From an uncultured Clostridia bacterium (GTDB lineage Bacteria > Bacillota > Clostridia > TANB77 > CAG-508), in the NCBI GenBank assembly GCA_948919095.1, contig CAQYCU010000045.1, forward strand, positions 1 to 11,771: DNA of 11,771 nucleotides, in the 5' to 3' direction. A program made the translations under genes and the position numbers. This document shows, piece by piece, positions 11,619 through 11,771 of this stretch. Every line of letters begins with the position of its first letter. Position 1 is the stretch's first letter. The notes under the pieces are model-generated. The model saw only the letters and a list, made by a program, of their open reading frames with translations, ran no database searches and was not told where the DNA came from.

Positions 11619-11648
11619 CTATAAAAATGCTTATTTTTATAGACTTTC
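11619..11648. repeat. Hairpin and right copy of the 24-bp direct repeat
   Basis: CTATAAAAAT (11619-11628) and ATTTTTATAG (11633-11642) form a perfect 10-bp stem with loop GCTT. The overlapping segment 11625-11648 matches 985-1008 at 21 of 24 positions. The rest of 11649-11732 contains no gene that I can see. Confidence 0.5.
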
Positions 11649-11732
11649 GTACATCAAACAATTTTCTGCACGGGAATACACGAATAAAGAAAATCTCTGT
11701 AATTATATTAAAATAAGTGGTTCAACAACTTT

Positions 11733-11756
11733 AGTTGGGGTGTAAAAACTCCAACT
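11733..11756 (+). terminator. Hairpin with T-tract near the window end
   Basis: AGTTGGGGT (11733-11741) pairs with ACTCCAACT (11748-11756) with one wobble, followed by ATTTTTATAT. It may terminate transcription or regulate something beyond the window. Confidence 0.5.
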
Positions 11757-11771
11757 ATTTTTATATAAAAA

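Overview
The window is very AT-rich, low-GC Gram-positive DNA. Shine-Dalgarno sites are strong (GGAGG types), sigma-A-like promoters are clean, and one gene carries a Spo0A-type DNA-binding domain. Together these point to a member of the Clostridia or a relative. Most of the window looks like an integrative and mobilizable element carrying a tyrosine integrase with a probable excisionase, a MobV-type relaxase, and an insertion sequence that landed inside it.

Left edge (1-444): the start of a gene leaving the window on the minus strand, a 40-codon ORF, and a signal-peptide protein. The GC-richer coding sequence of that protein stops abruptly near 430 and runs into AT-rich DNA. Directly after it (445-780, minus) lies a decayed copy of the Spo0A-like gene found intact at 3581-3937, together with a copy of the palindrome that sits upstream of the intact gene.

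Minus-strand block (1090-3937): an XRE regulator with about six membrane segments, translationally coupled to a membrane-anchored extracytoplasmic protein; a two-helix membrane peptide; another membrane-anchored extracytoplasmic protein; and a stand-alone Spo0A C-terminal-domain protein. Promoters, direct-repeat operators and terminators can be seen between them.

Intergenic centre (3938-4784): this long gap is not empty. It holds copies of a TTGCACTAT-type palindrome, an intrinsic terminator, and a minus-strand structured RNA of about 300 nt with its own near-consensus promoter. An 18-nt segment of that RNA is complementary to the loop and 3' arm of the downstream terminator, which would allow an antiterminator/terminator switch ahead of the Spo0A-like gene. 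This is the most interesting part of the window.

Plus-strand module (4785-8408): an XRE regulator with its own promoter and palindromic operator, then two terminators, then a compact operon of a small acidic protein, a DUF3846-like protein, a probable excisionase, a tyrosine recombinase and an 88-residue protein, with overlapping or closely spaced genes.

Transfer region (8407-11613): an array of about seven hairpins within 290 bp, interrupted at its right side by a complete IS3-family (IS150-group) element of 1,477 bp with 25-bp terminal repeats and a 3-bp target duplication. Beyond it come nested inverted repeats resembling an oriT, a MobV relaxase gene with a GTG start, a small acidic protein and a terminator. 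The window ends in non-coding DNA that shares a near-identical 24-bp stretch with the far left side (985-1008 and 11625-11648).
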